Of a stretch of DNA of 64,000 nt, positions 7,862 through 18,453 are shown piece by piece. The DNA is from Streptomyces sp. H39-S7. GTDB lineage: Bacteria; Actinomycetota; Actinomycetes; Streptomycetales; Streptomycetaceae. A program made the translations under genes and the position numbers. The DNA is taken from contig NZ_JAPVLU010000018.1 of NCBI RefSeq assembly GCF_027158205.1, positions 62,001 through 126,000 of the forward strand, given 5' to 3'. Under the pieces are notes generated by a model. That model did no database searches and was not told the origin of the DNA. It saw only the letters and a program-made list of their open reading frames with translations. The stretch's first letter is position 1, and the number at the start of each line of letters is the position of its first letter.

Positions 7862-9690
7862 CGGGCCACGCTCCTCTCGCTGTCGCCGGACATCAGATGG
7901 CGGTACTCGGCGCTGTCGGCCAGCAGTTCGTGATGGGTGCCGACGGCGGTGACGCGGCCCTCCGACATCAGCGCGACGCGGTCGGCCAGCATGACCGTGG
8001 ACGGCCGGTGGGCCACGACGAGCGCGGTGGTCTCCGCCAGGACCTCGCGCAGCGCGGCCTCGACGAGCGCCTCGGTGTGCACGTCCAGCGCGGACAGCGG
8101 GTCGTCCAGCACCAGGAAGGCCGGACGGCCGACGACCGCGCGGGCCAGCGCGAGCCGCTGCCGCTGACCGCCGGACAGGCTCAGGCCCTGCTCGCCGACC
8201 TGGGTGTCCAGGCCGTGAGGCAGGCGGGCGACGAAGTCGCACTGGGCCGTCTCCAGCGCGCGCAGGACGGCGGCCTCCTCGGCGCCGCCCGGCCCCGCGC
8301 CCATCGCCACGTTCTCGCGGACGGTCGCGGAGAAGAGCGTCGGCTCCTCGAAGGCGACCGCGACCAGTTCGCGCAGCCGCTCCCGGGACAGCGTCGCGAT
8401 GTCGGCGCCGTCGAGCGTGATCCGGCCACTGGTGGCGTCGTGCAGCCGGGGGATCAGCGCGCTGAGCGTGGTCTTGCCGCAGCCCGTGGCGCCGACCAGC
8501 GCCATCGTCTCGCCGGGGCGGATGTGCAGATCGATGCCGTGCAGCAGGTCCGGGGTGTCCTCCGGCGCGTCCGGGTAGCGGAAGCCGACGCCCTCGAACC
8601 GCACCCCGTCCGCGAGCTCCGCCGCCCTCGCCGGCTCGGCACCGAGGCCGGAGGCGTCGGCCTGTACGGCGTCCATCGCCTCGAAGTAGCGGTCCGTCGC
8701 CGTCGCCGACTCGTTGCTGATCGCCAGCAGGAAGCCGATCGACTCCACCGGCCAGCGCAGCGCGAGCGCGGTGGTCAGGAAGGCGACGAGGGTGCCGGCC
8801 GACAGGTCGCCGTCGGACACCTGCACGATCCCCAGGATCAGGGCCGCGCCGATGGCAATCTCGGGCAGCGTCATGATCAGCGCCCAGATGTCCGCCAGCA
8901 GCCCGGCCTTGTGCAGTTCGGTACGGCGCAGTCCGTGCGCCTTCGTGCGGAACGCGTCCGTCTGGCTGCGGTGCCGGCCGAACGCCTTGATGATCCGCAC
9001 GCCGAGCACCGACTCCTCGACCACCGTGGCCAGGTCGCCGGCCTGGTCCTGCGCGGAGCGGGCGGCCAGCGAGTACCGGGCCTCGAACACCGAGCAGAGG
9101 ATCACCAGCGGGACGATGGGCAGCAGCAGCACCAGCCCGAGCGTCCAGGCCTGGGAGAACAGGATCGCGAAGCCCAGCACGATCGCGGCGCCGTTCACCA
9201 CCAGGAACACCAGCGGGAACGCCAGGAACATCCGCACGATCTGCAGGTCCATCGTGGCCCGCGACAGCAACTGCCCGGAGGCCCAGCGGTCGTGGAAGGC
9301 CACGGGCAGCCGCTGCAGGTGCCCGTACAGGGCGGCGCGCATCGACGCCTCGACGCGTGCCAGCGGCCGCGCCACCAGCCAGCGCCGCAGCCCGAACAGC
9401 CCGGCCTCCAGCAGGCCGAGGAGCAGCAGTACACCGCCGCCCAGCCACACCCCGGACGGGTCGTGGTCCGCGACCGGGCCGTCCACCATCCACTTCAGGA
9501 CGAGCGGGATCAGCAGCGCCATGCTCGACGCGAGGACGGCAGCCAGCGCGGAACCGGCCAACCGGCCGCGGATGGGGCGTACGTAGGGCCACAGCCGCAC
9601 GAGGGACCGGACGGCTGATCGGGGTCTGGGGGGCGCGGGGTCAGAAGTCGCTTCAGGCATCGATTCGACGATACGGGCGAGCACCGACAC
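7858..9690 (-). CDS. ABC exporter half-transporter, degenerate-site subunit
   Basis: A protein of about 610 residues with the same architecture as its downstream partner. Its Walker A (LVGATGCGKTT) and signature (LSGGQ) are canonical, but Walker B reads VLDDPLSALD, so Asp replaces the catalytic Glu, and the Q-loop reads AFEEPTLFS, with Glu for Gln. It therefore gives LSGGQ to the active site and its own Walker B to the degenerate one. The start is uncertain: GTG 9690, GTG 9684 (GGTGAG 8 nt upstream) and ATG 9660 are all in frame. The MFS gene ends only 3 bp upstream at 9694, so the three transporter genes are probably one transcript. Confidence 0.92.
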   Translation of the reverse strand: MSVLARIVESMPEATSDPAPPRPRSAVRSLVRLWPYVRPIRGRLAGSALAAVLASSMALLIPLVLKWMVDGPVADHDPSGVWLGGGVLLLLGLLEAGLFGLRRWLVARPLARVEASMRAALYGHLQRLPVAFHDRWASGQLLSRATMDLQIVRMFLAFPLVFLVVNGAAIVLGFAILFSQAWTLGLVLLLPIVPLVILCSVFEARYSLAARSAQDQAGDLATVVEESVLGVRIIKAFGRHRSQTDAFRTKAHGLRRTELHKAGLLADIWALIMTLPEIAIGAALILGIVQVSDGDLSAGTLVAFLTTALALRWPVESIGFLLAISNESATATDRYFEAMDAVQADASGLGAEPARAAELADGVRFEGVGFRYPDAPEDTPDLLHGIDLHIRPGETMALVGATGCGKTTLSALIPRLHDATSGRITLDGADIATLSRERLRELVAVAFEEPTLFSATVRENVAMGAGPGGAEEAAVLRALETAQCDFVARLPHGLDTQVGEQGLSLSGGQRQRLALARAVVGRPAFLVLDDPLSALDVHTEALVEAALREVLAETTALVVAHRPSTVMLADRVALMSEGRVTAVGTHHELLADSAEYRHLMSGDSERSVAR

Positions 9691-9693
9691 CGC

Positions 9694-10995
9694 TCACCCG
9701 GTTTTCGCGCCGGATGGTGCCACCCGCCGCAGATCACGGATGGCGGGCACCGACAGCAGCGTCACACAGACGAGCACGGCCACCACGCTGCCCGCCAGCA
9801 GCACGTGCCGGGCGCCGAACGCGGATGACGCGGGCCCGGACAGGGCCTGGCCCACCGGCAGCATCGCGACCGACCCCGCGACCTCGTAGGCGTGGATCCG
9901 GTTCAGGATCTCGCCGGGCACCTGCGTCTGCACGCTCGTCGCCCAGTTCACGCCCCAGTACGCCCACGAGGCGCCCGCGACGAAGATGCAGCCGCAGATG
10001 GCCGGGACCGGCAGGTGCAGGCCGACGGAGCCCGGGTACAGCGCGCTGCCGAACAGCGCGATGGATCCCGCCCGCAGCGGGAAGTGCGACCGGAACCGCA
10101 TCGCGAGCAGCGCCCCGAGCGCGGTGCCCGCGCCCAGGCAGGAGTTGACCAGGCCGTACGCCTTGGGGCCGTGCTCCGGCAGGATCTCGCCGGCGGTGAG
10201 CGGGGTGGCCGGGCCCATCACCACGACCATGAAGACCATCCAGATCACGATGACCGTCCACATCCACGTGCGGCCCCGGAACTCCCGCCACCCTTCGACG
10301 AGGTCGGCCCGGAAGGTGCTGGTCTTCGGCCCGGTGCTCTCGTGGGCGACGGGCGGCAGCCGGAGCAGGAACACGCAGACCGCGCTCACCCCGAAGGTGA
10401 CCGCGTCCACCGCGATCACGCCGCCCGCAGACGCGAACGCCACCAGCAGCCCCGCCACCGCGGGGCCGGCCAGCGCCATCACCGACTCGGCGGTCCGCAC
10501 CACCCCGTTGGCACCCTGCACATCGGTGGCGACCCGGGGCACCGTACTGGCCACGCCGGGCTGGAACATCGCGGCGGCGACGCCGTTGACGGCGGTGATC
10601 GCGCACACCTGCCACAGCACCACGTGGTCGGCGAAGAACAGGCCGGCCAGCAGCGCCATCATCACGAGCCGCACGAGGTCCGCGCCGATCATGAGCAGCC
10701 GGGCGTTGAACCGGTCCGCGATCACGCCGCCGAATATCACCAGTCCGGCGAAGCACCCCATGTACGACGCCATCACCAGCCCGACGGCGCCGGCCCCGTA
10801 CCCGTACTGCAGCAGCCCCGCCGCCATCGCCACCGGCAGCATCGAGTCCCCGAGCATGGCGATCGACCGCGCGGTGAAGTACAGCCGGAAGTTCACCGTC
10901 CACAGCCCGGGGACTTTCCCGGGTGCGGTGGGCGGTTCGGCCGACAGGTCGGTGAGGAGGGGATTCTCGAAGGGCTGTGGTGTGGATGAGGTCAC
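9694..10995 (-). CDS. MFS transporter (DHA3/macrolide-efflux-like)
   Basis: A membrane protein of about 433 residues with roughly 12 hydrophobic segments, starting with a helix around residues 40-60. The general pattern matches the MFS_3 efflux group, with short N- and C-terminal tails. Start GTG 10995 is the best in-frame candidate, but no clear ribosome-binding site precedes it, so the first 20-30 residues are uncertain. The gene is separated by 3 bp from the ABC exporter pair downstream and by 44 bp from glgX upstream on the same strand. A DasR-like palindrome lies in that 44-bp gap. Substrate unknown; drug or siderophore export would fit the family. Confidence 0.82.
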   Translation of the reverse strand: MTSSTPQPFENPLLTDLSAEPPTAPGKVPGLWTVNFRLYFTARSIAMLGDSMLPVAMAAGLLQYGYGAGAVGLVMASYMGCFAGLVIFGGVIADRFNARLLMIGADLVRLVMMALLAGLFFADHVVLWQVCAITAVNGVAAAMFQPGVASTVPRVATDVQGANGVVRTAESVMALAGPAVAGLLVAFASAGGVIAVDAVTFGVSAVCVFLLRLPPVAHESTGPKTSTFRADLVEGWREFRGRTWMWTVIVIWMVFMVVVMGPATPLTAGEILPEHGPKAYGLVNSCLGAGTALGALLAMRFRSHFPLRAGSIALFGSALYPGSVGLHLPVPAICGCIFVAGASWAYWGVNWATSVQTQVPGEILNRIHAYEVAGSVAMLPVGQALSGPASSAFGARHVLLAGSVVAVLVCVTLLSVPAIRDLRRVAPSGAKTG

Positions 10996-11005
10996 GGAGA
11001 TCGAG

Positions 11006-11021
11006 TGTGGACTGGACCAAT
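11006..11021 (-). promoter_or_regulatory. Possible DasR (dre-like) site before the MFS/ABC genes
   Basis: The minus strand reads ATTGGTCCAGTCCACA, which by hand matches 12 of 16 positions of the dre consensus ACTGGTCTAGACCACT. It sits 11 bp upstream of the MFS start codon. Four mismatches make this a weak candidate. Confidence 0.25.
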
Positions 11022-11039
11022 TCTCCGTGTCCAGGGGTT

Positions 11040-13379
<2,340 letters not shown>

Positions 13380-13550
13380 GTGCTCGCCTCCCGCGGCTCG
13401 ACAGGATCCGGCCATGCGCGTCCGCGGCCACGGTACGGCGGAACCCCACGCGTCCCACTAAAGCCCTGGCCGGACGCGGCCCTTCCCGGCGTCCCGTGCC
13501 GGGTCGGTGCCGTCTCCTCCTACCATTCCTTCCCATCGGGACGCGTGGAG

Positions 13551-13562
13551 TCACACGTGTGA
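13551..13562. promoter_or_regulatory. Perfect 12-bp palindrome TCACACGTGTGA
   Basis: It lies in the 268-bp divergent gap between glgX (start 13379) and the first L,D-transpeptidase gene (start 13648), about 85 bp before the latter. A perfect palindrome between divergent promoters is a plausible operator for a homodimeric regulator. I cannot name the regulator. Confidence 0.4.
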
Positions 13563-13647
13563 TCGGTGTCGTACCTGTTGCGTGACTGTTCTCGTACAGG
13601 TGGGCGGCGGGACGTTTCCCCGGGGGTGCCCCTCTCGTTGACCCCGT

Positions 13648-14865
13648 GTGACGAACGCGGTTGTGAGGCGCGCCCTGAGCGCCGGGGCGGGACTGGTAGG
13701 AGCGGTAGTACTCGGCGGGCTCCTCGCCGGATGCGGGGCGGCGGGCGCCAGGGACGTCGTCCCGCAGGTGTCGGAGGCGGTCATCGTCATCACACCGGAC
13801 GACGCCGCGCACGATGTGCCCGCCGACGGGCAGTTGCGGGTCGGGGTGGAGAAAGGCGAGCTGACGCAGGTCAAGGTGGCCGACGGCGAGGGCGTACCGG
13901 TCGCCGGCACCCTCGCGGAGGACCGCCGCGGCTGGCTGCCCACGGGCCGGCTGGCGCTCTCCACCCAGTACACGGTGGACGCCTACGCGGTGGACGGGCA
14001 GGGCCGGCGGGCCGCCAAGCACGCCGTGTTCACCACGCTGGTGCCCAAGCACAAGTTCATCGGCTTCTACACTCCCGAGGCCGGATCCACCGTCGGCACC
14101 GGCATGATCATCACCGTCAACTTCAACCGGCCGGTCACCGACCGTGCGGCGGTCGAGCGGGCGATCACCGTCCAGGCGAAGCCCGAGGTGGAGGTGGCCG
14201 CGCACTGGTTCGGCAGCCGGCGCCTCGATCTGCGCCCGAGAAAGCACTGGCGGGCCGGCACCGTGGTGACGATGTCGCTGCGCCTGCGGGACGTCGAGGG
14301 CGCCGAGGGCGTGTACGGCATCCAGGACAAGAACGTCCGGTTCACGATCGGCCGCGACCAGACCAGCACGGTCGACGCGGACGCGCACACCCTGACCGTG
14401 CGGCGTGGCGGCCAGGTGTTCAGGACACTGCCGATCTCGGCCGGCAGTCCTGAGCACCCCACCTATCAGGGCACGATGGTGATCGCCGAGAAGTTCGCCC
14501 TGACCCGGATGAACGGCCAGACGGTCGGCTTCGGCGGGGAGTACGACATCCCCGACGTCCCGCACGCCATGCGCCTCACCCGTTCCGGGACGTTCCTGCA
14601 CGGCAACTACTGGGCCCCGCCCGGGACCTTCGGCGCCACCAACACCAGTCATGGCTGTGTGGGGCTCGCCGACGTCAAGGGCGGTCGCTCGACGACGGCG
14701 GCGGGATGGCTCTTCGAGCACTCGCTCGTCGGCGACACCGTCGAAGTGATCAATTCACATGACCGCACGGTCGCGGCGGACAACGGCATGGGCGGCTGGA
14801 ATCTCAGCTGGCGGGAGTGGCGCGCGGGCTCCGCCGTGCCCCGGGACGCAGAGTCCTCCTCCTGA
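13648..14865 (+). CDS. Lipoprotein L,D-transpeptidase (first of two)
   Basis: A 405-residue secreted lipoprotein that would form 3-3 peptidoglycan cross-links or attach proteins to meso/LL-DAP stems. It has a signal peptide with lipobox LLAGC (Cys29), two Ig-like domains (about residues 40-235) and a YkuD catalytic domain with HGNYW and the SHGCVGL motif (catalytic Cys337). This is the LdtMt2-like architecture common in actinobacteria. GTG 13648 is used; GTG 13663 gives a shorter signal peptide and is equally possible, as neither has a clear ribosome-binding site. It is a paralogue of the next gene, with which it shares domain order and motifs throughout, so the pair arose by tandem duplication. 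Confidence 0.93.
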   Translation: MTNAVVRRALSAGAGLVGAVVLGGLLAGCGAAGARDVVPQVSEAVIVITPDDAAHDVPADGQLRVGVEKGELTQVKVADGEGVPVAGTLAEDRRGWLPTGRLALSTQYTVDAYAVDGQGRRAAKHAVFTTLVPKHKFIGFYTPEAGSTVGTGMIITVNFNRPVTDRAAVERAITVQAKPEVEVAAHWFGSRRLDLRPRKHWRAGTVVTMSLRLRDVEGAEGVYGIQDKNVRFTIGRDQTSTVDADAHTLTVRRGGQVFRTLPISAGSPEHPTYQGTMVIAEKFALTRMNGQTVGFGGEYDIPDVPHAMRLTRSGTFLHGNYWAPPGTFGATNTSHGCVGLADVKGGRSTTAAGWLFEHSLVGDTVEVINSHDRTVAADNGMGGWNLSWREWRAGSAVPRDAESSS

Positions 14866-15215
14866 CGCCGCCCCCTCCGCGCTCCCTCCGGGCCCGGTCC
14901 GCCCCCGGTCGACAACCGGGTGGAGGGCCGGGCCCGGAGCCCGTTTCCGGAAACGATTCCGGAGCCGGATCCGACCTCATGCCGCGCTCACAGCCGACTG
15001 GGACTGAATGGTGACAATCCCGTGTCACCGGCCCTACCTTGCGTGTGATTATCTGTCGTTTGCGTGAGCACCATGCGCGCAGAAGCCCCAGCGGCTCTGC
15101 AGCGGCCACGTGCAGGGGGGTCAGGGTCGGATCGGCCGGGCAGAATCGCTACCGGGGTGCCGTAGTCGGGCATTCCGGACGCGTGGGCGGGCGGCCGTGT
15201 GAGGGGAGCAGAAAG
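14866..15215 (+). other. 350-bp gap between the tandem L,D-transpeptidase genes
   Basis: No gene is visible. The gap holds a perfect 14-bp palindrome, CGTTTCCGGAAACG (14942-14955), and a separate inverted repeat at 15010-15029, annotated on its own. An AT-richer stretch around 15045-15060 (TGATTATCTG) is a possible promoter for the second gene. The gap suggests the two genes are transcribed separately. Confidence 0.5.
15010..15029. promoter_or_regulatory. Inverted repeat GGTGACA-N6-TGTCACC
   Basis: Two perfect 7-bp half-sites are separated by 6 bp, centred about 195 bp upstream of the second L,D-transpeptidase start. The size and symmetry are those of an operator for a dimeric regulator. Its TGTCACC half contains the TCAC element also present in the palindrome at 13551-13562. 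Confidence 0.4.
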
Positions 15216-16463
15216 TTGAAGCCGATACAGGCGGCGCCGGGCGCCAGGCAGACATTGCTGGCACTGGCGCTGGGGGCGCTGCTGTTGATGACCACCGCGT
15301 GCGGTGGCGGTGGCAACGGTACGAACAGCGGTGGCACCGGCGGCACCGGCGGTGACAAGCCGGCCGGGGCGCAGGCCGGCACGACCGCGGACACCAAGGC
15401 GTCGGCCGCCGTGGTGACCATCACGCCGAAGGACGGCGCGAACAACGTGGCCACCAGCGGCGCCCTGAAGGTCACGGCCGCGAGCGGCAAGCTCAGCTCC
15501 GTCACCGTCAAGGACGACAAGGGCGCCACGGTCAAGGGCGACATTGCCGGCGACGGTGCCAGCTGGGCGCCGGCCGAGCACCTGGGCACCTCCACCAAGT
15601 ACACGGTGGACGCGATCGCCAAGGACAACGACGGCCGCGAGTCCGCCAAGCACGCGGTGTTCACCACGATCACGCCGAAGGATTCCTTCGTGGGCTTCTA
15701 CACGCCGGAGGACGGCCAGACCGTCGGCGTCGGCATGGAGGTCTCGCTCAACTTCAACCGGGCGATCACCGACAAGAAGGCCGTCGAGGCGGCCGTCCGG
15801 GTCACCGCTTCGCCGTCCGTCCCCGTCAAGGGCCACTGGTACGGCAACCAGCGGCTGGACCTGCGCCCCGAGAAGTACTGGGCGGCCGGCACCAAGGTGA
15901 CGCTGAGCCTGCGGCTGAACGGCGTCGAGGGCGCCCCCGGCGTCTACGGCAAGCAGTCCAAGGACGTGAAGTTCACCGTCGGCCGCAGCCAGGTCAGCGT
16001 GGTCGACGCCGCGAAGCACACCATGACCGTGAGCCGTGACGGCGCGGTGATCCGCACCATCCCGATCAGCGCGGGTGCCCCGGCGAACCCCACGTACAAC
16101 GGCAAGATGGTGATGACCGAGAAGTACGACGTGACCCGGATGAACGGTGACACGGTCGGCTTCGGTGGCGAGTACGACATCAAGGACGTGCCGCACGCCA
16201 TCCGTCTGACCAACTCGGGCACGTTCATCCATGGCAACTACTGGGCCGCCAAGTCGATCTTCGGCGGCTCCAACACCAGCCACGGCTGCGTGGGGCTGTC
16301 CGACACGCGTGGCGCCGGTGACCCGTCCACCCCGGCCGCCTGGTTCTACAACCAGTCGATGGTGGGCGACGTCGTCCAGGTGATCAACTCCAAGGACAAG
16401 ACCGTGCAGTGGTACAACGGCCTCAACGGCTGGAACCTCTCCTGGAGCGAGTGGACCAGCTGA
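15216..16463 (+). CDS. Lipoprotein L,D-transpeptidase (second of two)
   Basis: A 415-residue lipoprotein with lipobox LMTTAC (Cys29), a short Gly/Thr-rich linker, two Ig-like domains (about residues 60-260) and a YkuD domain carrying HGNYW and SHGCVGL (catalytic Cys358). It has the same function and domain plan as its upstream paralogue. TTG 15216 is chosen because GGGGAG lies 7 nt upstream and it opens a normal lipoprotein signal; the frame extends to 15039 without a better start. A strong hairpin follows at 16492-16526. Two consecutive copies suggest division of labour, for example vegetative growth versus sporulation, but nothing in the sequence proves this. Confidence 0.93.
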   Translation: MKPIQAAPGARQTLLALALGALLLMTTACGGGGNGTNSGGTGGTGGDKPAGAQAGTTADTKASAAVVTITPKDGANNVATSGALKVTAASGKLSSVTVKDDKGATVKGDIAGDGASWAPAEHLGTSTKYTVDAIAKDNDGRESAKHAVFTTITPKDSFVGFYTPEDGQTVGVGMEVSLNFNRAITDKKAVEAAVRVTASPSVPVKGHWYGNQRLDLRPEKYWAAGTKVTLSLRLNGVEGAPGVYGKQSKDVKFTVGRSQVSVVDAAKHTMTVSRDGAVIRTIPISAGAPANPTYNGKMVMTEKYDVTRMNGDTVGFGGEYDIKDVPHAIRLTNSGTFIHGNYWAAKSIFGGSNTSHGCVGLSDTRGAGDPSTPAAWFYNQSMVGDVVQVINSKDKTVQWYNGLNGWNLSWSEWTS

Positions 16464-16491
16464 CCCGCTGAACCACTGATGTGACCTCCGT

Positions 16492-16526
16492 CGCCGGGCG
16501 GGCCTGTTCTTCGGGCCCGCCCGGCG
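16492..16526 (+). terminator. Terminator after the second L,D-transpeptidase gene
   Basis: A perfect 13-bp stem (CGCCGGGCGGGCC with its complement) closes a 9-nt loop 28 bp past the stop codon. It ends 16 bp before the next ATG. Confidence 0.75.
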
Positions 16527-16542
16527 AAGTAGTCTCCGGACC

Positions 16543-17310
16543 ATGACTGTGAGCCTCGAAGTCGCCGAAGGCGTCGGCACGATCCGCGTCGACCGCCCGC
16601 CGATGAACGCACTGGACATCGCCACCCAGGACCGGCTGAAGGTGGTCGCGGAGGAGGCGGGGCGGCGCGACGACGTACGCGCCGTGGTCGTCTGGGGCGG
16701 GGAGAAGGTGTTCGCCGCCGGAGCGGACATCAAGGAGATGCAGGCCATGTCCTACGAGGGCATGGTCGACCGGTCGCGCGCCCTCCAGGAGTCCTTCACC
16801 GCGATCGCCCGCATCCCCAAGCCGGTGGTCGCCGCGGTCACCGGTTACGCACTGGGCGGCGGCTGCGAACTGGCGCTCTGCGCCGACATCCGCATCGCGG
16901 CCTCGAACGCGAAGCTGGGCCAGCCGGAGATCCTGCTCGGCCTGATCCCGGGCGCCGGCGGCACCCAGCGGCTGACGCGCCTGGTGGGTCCCTCCCGGGC
17001 CAAGGACCTGATCTTCACCGGCCGGATGGTGAAGGCCGAGGAGGCGCTCGCCATCGGCTTGGTCGACAAGGTCGTCCCCGCGGAGCAGGTCTACGCCGAG
17101 GCGCACGCCTGGGCCGAACGCCTCGCCCGCGGCCCCGCGTACGCGCTGCGCGCGGCGAAGGAGGCCATCGACGGCGGCCTGGAGACGGACCTGGAGACCG
17201 GACTGACCATCGAACGTGCCCTGTTCGCCGGGCTGTTCGCGACGGCCGACCGCGAGACGGGCATGCGCAGCTTCGTCGAGGACGGCCCGGGTAAGGCGAA
17301 GTTCCACTAG
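16543..17310 (+). CDS. Enoyl-CoA hydratase/isomerase family protein
   Basis: A 255-residue crotonase-fold protein of normal family length. The oxyanion-hole segments AAGADIKEM (about residues 58-66) and GYALGGGCELAL are present. Both hydratase glutamates are in place (GGCEL and GQPEILLGLIPGAGG), so hydration of trans-2-enoyl-CoA is likely in fatty-acid oxidation or a side branch. The C-terminal helices end with GPGKAKF. It lies alone between a terminator and a 333-bp gap, with no other beta-oxidation genes beside it, so its exact substrate cannot be inferred. Confidence 0.92.
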   Translation: MTVSLEVAEGVGTIRVDRPPMNALDIATQDRLKVVAEEAGRRDDVRAVVVWGGEKVFAAGADIKEMQAMSYEGMVDRSRALQESFTAIARIPKPVVAAVTGYALGGGCELALCADIRIAASNAKLGQPEILLGLIPGAGGTQRLTRLVGPSRAKDLIFTGRMVKAEEALAIGLVDKVVPAEQVYAEAHAWAERLARGPAYALRAAKEAIDGGLETDLETGLTIERALFAGLFATADRETGMRSFVEDGPGKAKFH

Positions 17311-17410
17311 GCATCGCCCGGGGCGGGACGTCCGGGGAAGGGTCGGGCGCGGGTCCGCCGTGGACCGGCGCCCGACCCACCGCACCTCTTTCGGGGGCCT
17401 GTTGACATTG

Positions 17411-17477
17411 GGCCGACCGGGTGGCGGGACCTTAAAACAACCTTAAGCAAGCCTTAAGGAAAGTGCGGCCGACCGGG
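17411..17477 (+). repeat. Triple 11-bp CCTTAA repeat inside an 11-bp direct repeat
   Basis: CCTTAA occurs at 17430, 17441 and 17452, exactly 11 bp apart. The trio is bracketed by identical GGCCGACCGGG copies at 17411-17421 and 17467-17477, and a TTGACA lies just upstream at 17402. One-turn phasing of direct repeats is how PhoP- and SARP-type regulators bind in Streptomyces, but the motif matches neither consensus as I know it. The 333-bp gap (17311-17643) holds no other visible feature. Confidence 0.6.
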
Positions 17478-17643
17478 CTGGTAGCTGATCGTCAGCGCGT
17501 CATCACTGCAGGTCACGACAGCTTCTGATCGATGATCGATGCCCATGGCATATGCCTGGGAACGCTTCTGGAACCCCTCATTCCGCTCGGCCAATTCCGT
17601 CGGATCCACCCCGAACCCCCTCCGGTGCGGCCATGATGAACGC

Positions 17644-18138
17644 ATGGCGGGCCGGGGAGCATCGGAACAACCGCAGCGGGCGGGCATCGCCGCTGCGGAG
17701 TGGCCGTCGGCGGCGCCCGACGAGGCGGCCGCCAAAGCCCTCGATCTGGTCGGGGACCCGTCGGTGGAAGAGGTCCGGCTGACCTCGCGGCCCGAATCGG
17801 CCTCGACCGCGCGCCGGCTCTCCGTCTCGGTGGTGCGCCAGTGGGCGCTTCCGCAACTCGCGGACACCGTCGAGTTACTGGTCTCGGAGTTGGTCGGAAA
17901 CGCCGTCCGGCACACCGGCGCCCGCACCTTCGGGATCCGGATGCTGCACCGCCGCGGCTGGATTCGCGTGGAGATCCGCGACCCCTCGCGGGCGCTGCCC
18001 TGCCTGCTGCCGGTCCGCGAGCTCGACATCAGCGGCCGCGGCCTCTTCCTTGTCGACAAGCTTTCCGACCGCTGGGGTGTCGACCTCCAGCCGCGCGGCA
18101 AGACGACGTGGTTCGAACTGCGCGTCCTGGACCGCTGA
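17644..18138 (+). CDS. RsbW-like ATP-binding regulator (HATPase_c_2) with a TTA codon
   Basis: A protein of about 164 residues from ATG 17644; an in-frame ATG at 17539 would add 35 residues with no homology I recognise. The C-terminal two-thirds is a GHKL ATPase domain with the N box ELVGNAVRHT, the Asp box VEIRDPS and the glycine box SGRGLFLVDKLSDRWG. This is the anti-sigma/serine-kinase family that is very numerous in Streptomyces, and no cognate sigma or antagonist gene is adjacent. Codon 78 (17875-17877) is TTA, inside the N-box helix, so translation should need the bldA tRNA. The upstream 11-bp repeat array suggests regulated transcription. A strong terminator follows. Confidence 0.88.
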   Translation: MAGRGASEQPQRAGIAAAEWPSAAPDEAAAKALDLVGDPSVEEVRLTSRPESASTARRLSVSVVRQWALPQLADTVELLVSELVGNAVRHTGARTFGIRMLHRRGWIRVEIRDPSRALPCLLPVRELDISGRGLFLVDKLSDRWGVDLQPRGKTTWFELRVLDR

Positions 18139-18172
18139 GGGCCGTACGTCCTTACCTTCCTCCGGTGCAACG

Positions 18173-18220
18173 CGAAGAGGCCCTCTCGTGTCGTTGTACG
18201 ACACGGTGAGGGCCTCTTCG
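18173..18220 (+). terminator. Terminator after the RsbW-like gene
   Basis: A perfect 13-bp outer stem (CGAAGAGGCCCTC with its complement) continues into an 8-bp inner stem (CGTGTCGT with ACGACACG) across a small bulge. It lies 35 bp past the stop codon. Confidence 0.85.
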
Positions 18221-18453
18221 TACCGCCGCGGAGCAAGGGGGGGTGTGGTCCGCGGCGCCCGAGGAACGGCTCAGCCCGGGTCAGGGGGCCGTTGGCACCG
18301 ACTCTGACACAGGGGGCAGGGGGCAGGCAAACCCTTATTTGGGACATTTGATAGCATAAGGAACTAATCGCTTGCGTATGGGGGAGTGAACTGTGCCACT
18401 TGCCTTGTAAACAGCGAATATGAAGTGACTCGATCTTGCTTTCGAACCATTCG
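18221..18453 (+). other. AT-rich promoter-like stretch and mini-ORF in a convergent gap
   Basis: The gap between the terminator and the thioesterase stop should be silent, yet 18330-18450 is markedly AT-rich. It contains an inverted CCTTAT/ATAAGG pair (18333-18338, 18356-18361), then GGGGAG and, 6 nt later, a five-codon frame GTG CCA CTT GCC TTG TAA (18393-18410). A second inverted pair, GCGAAT/ATTCGC (18414-18419, 18449-18454), ends at the thioesterase stop. It could be a leader peptide, a small RNA gene running antisense to the thioesterase, or the relic of a lost gene. Confidence 0.35.

Noticed and set aside
5981..9592. A single 1,203-residue ABC protein spanning both half-transporters
   Set aside because: The frame of the downstream subunit stays open upstream, but the second transporter is in another frame with its own start and stop. 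The ATGA overlap at 7858-7861 marks two genes.
17430..17457. CCTTAA repeats as a CRISPR or satellite array
   Set aside because: Only three 6-bp units with 5-bp gaps; far too short for a CRISPR array and with no spacer-like segments.
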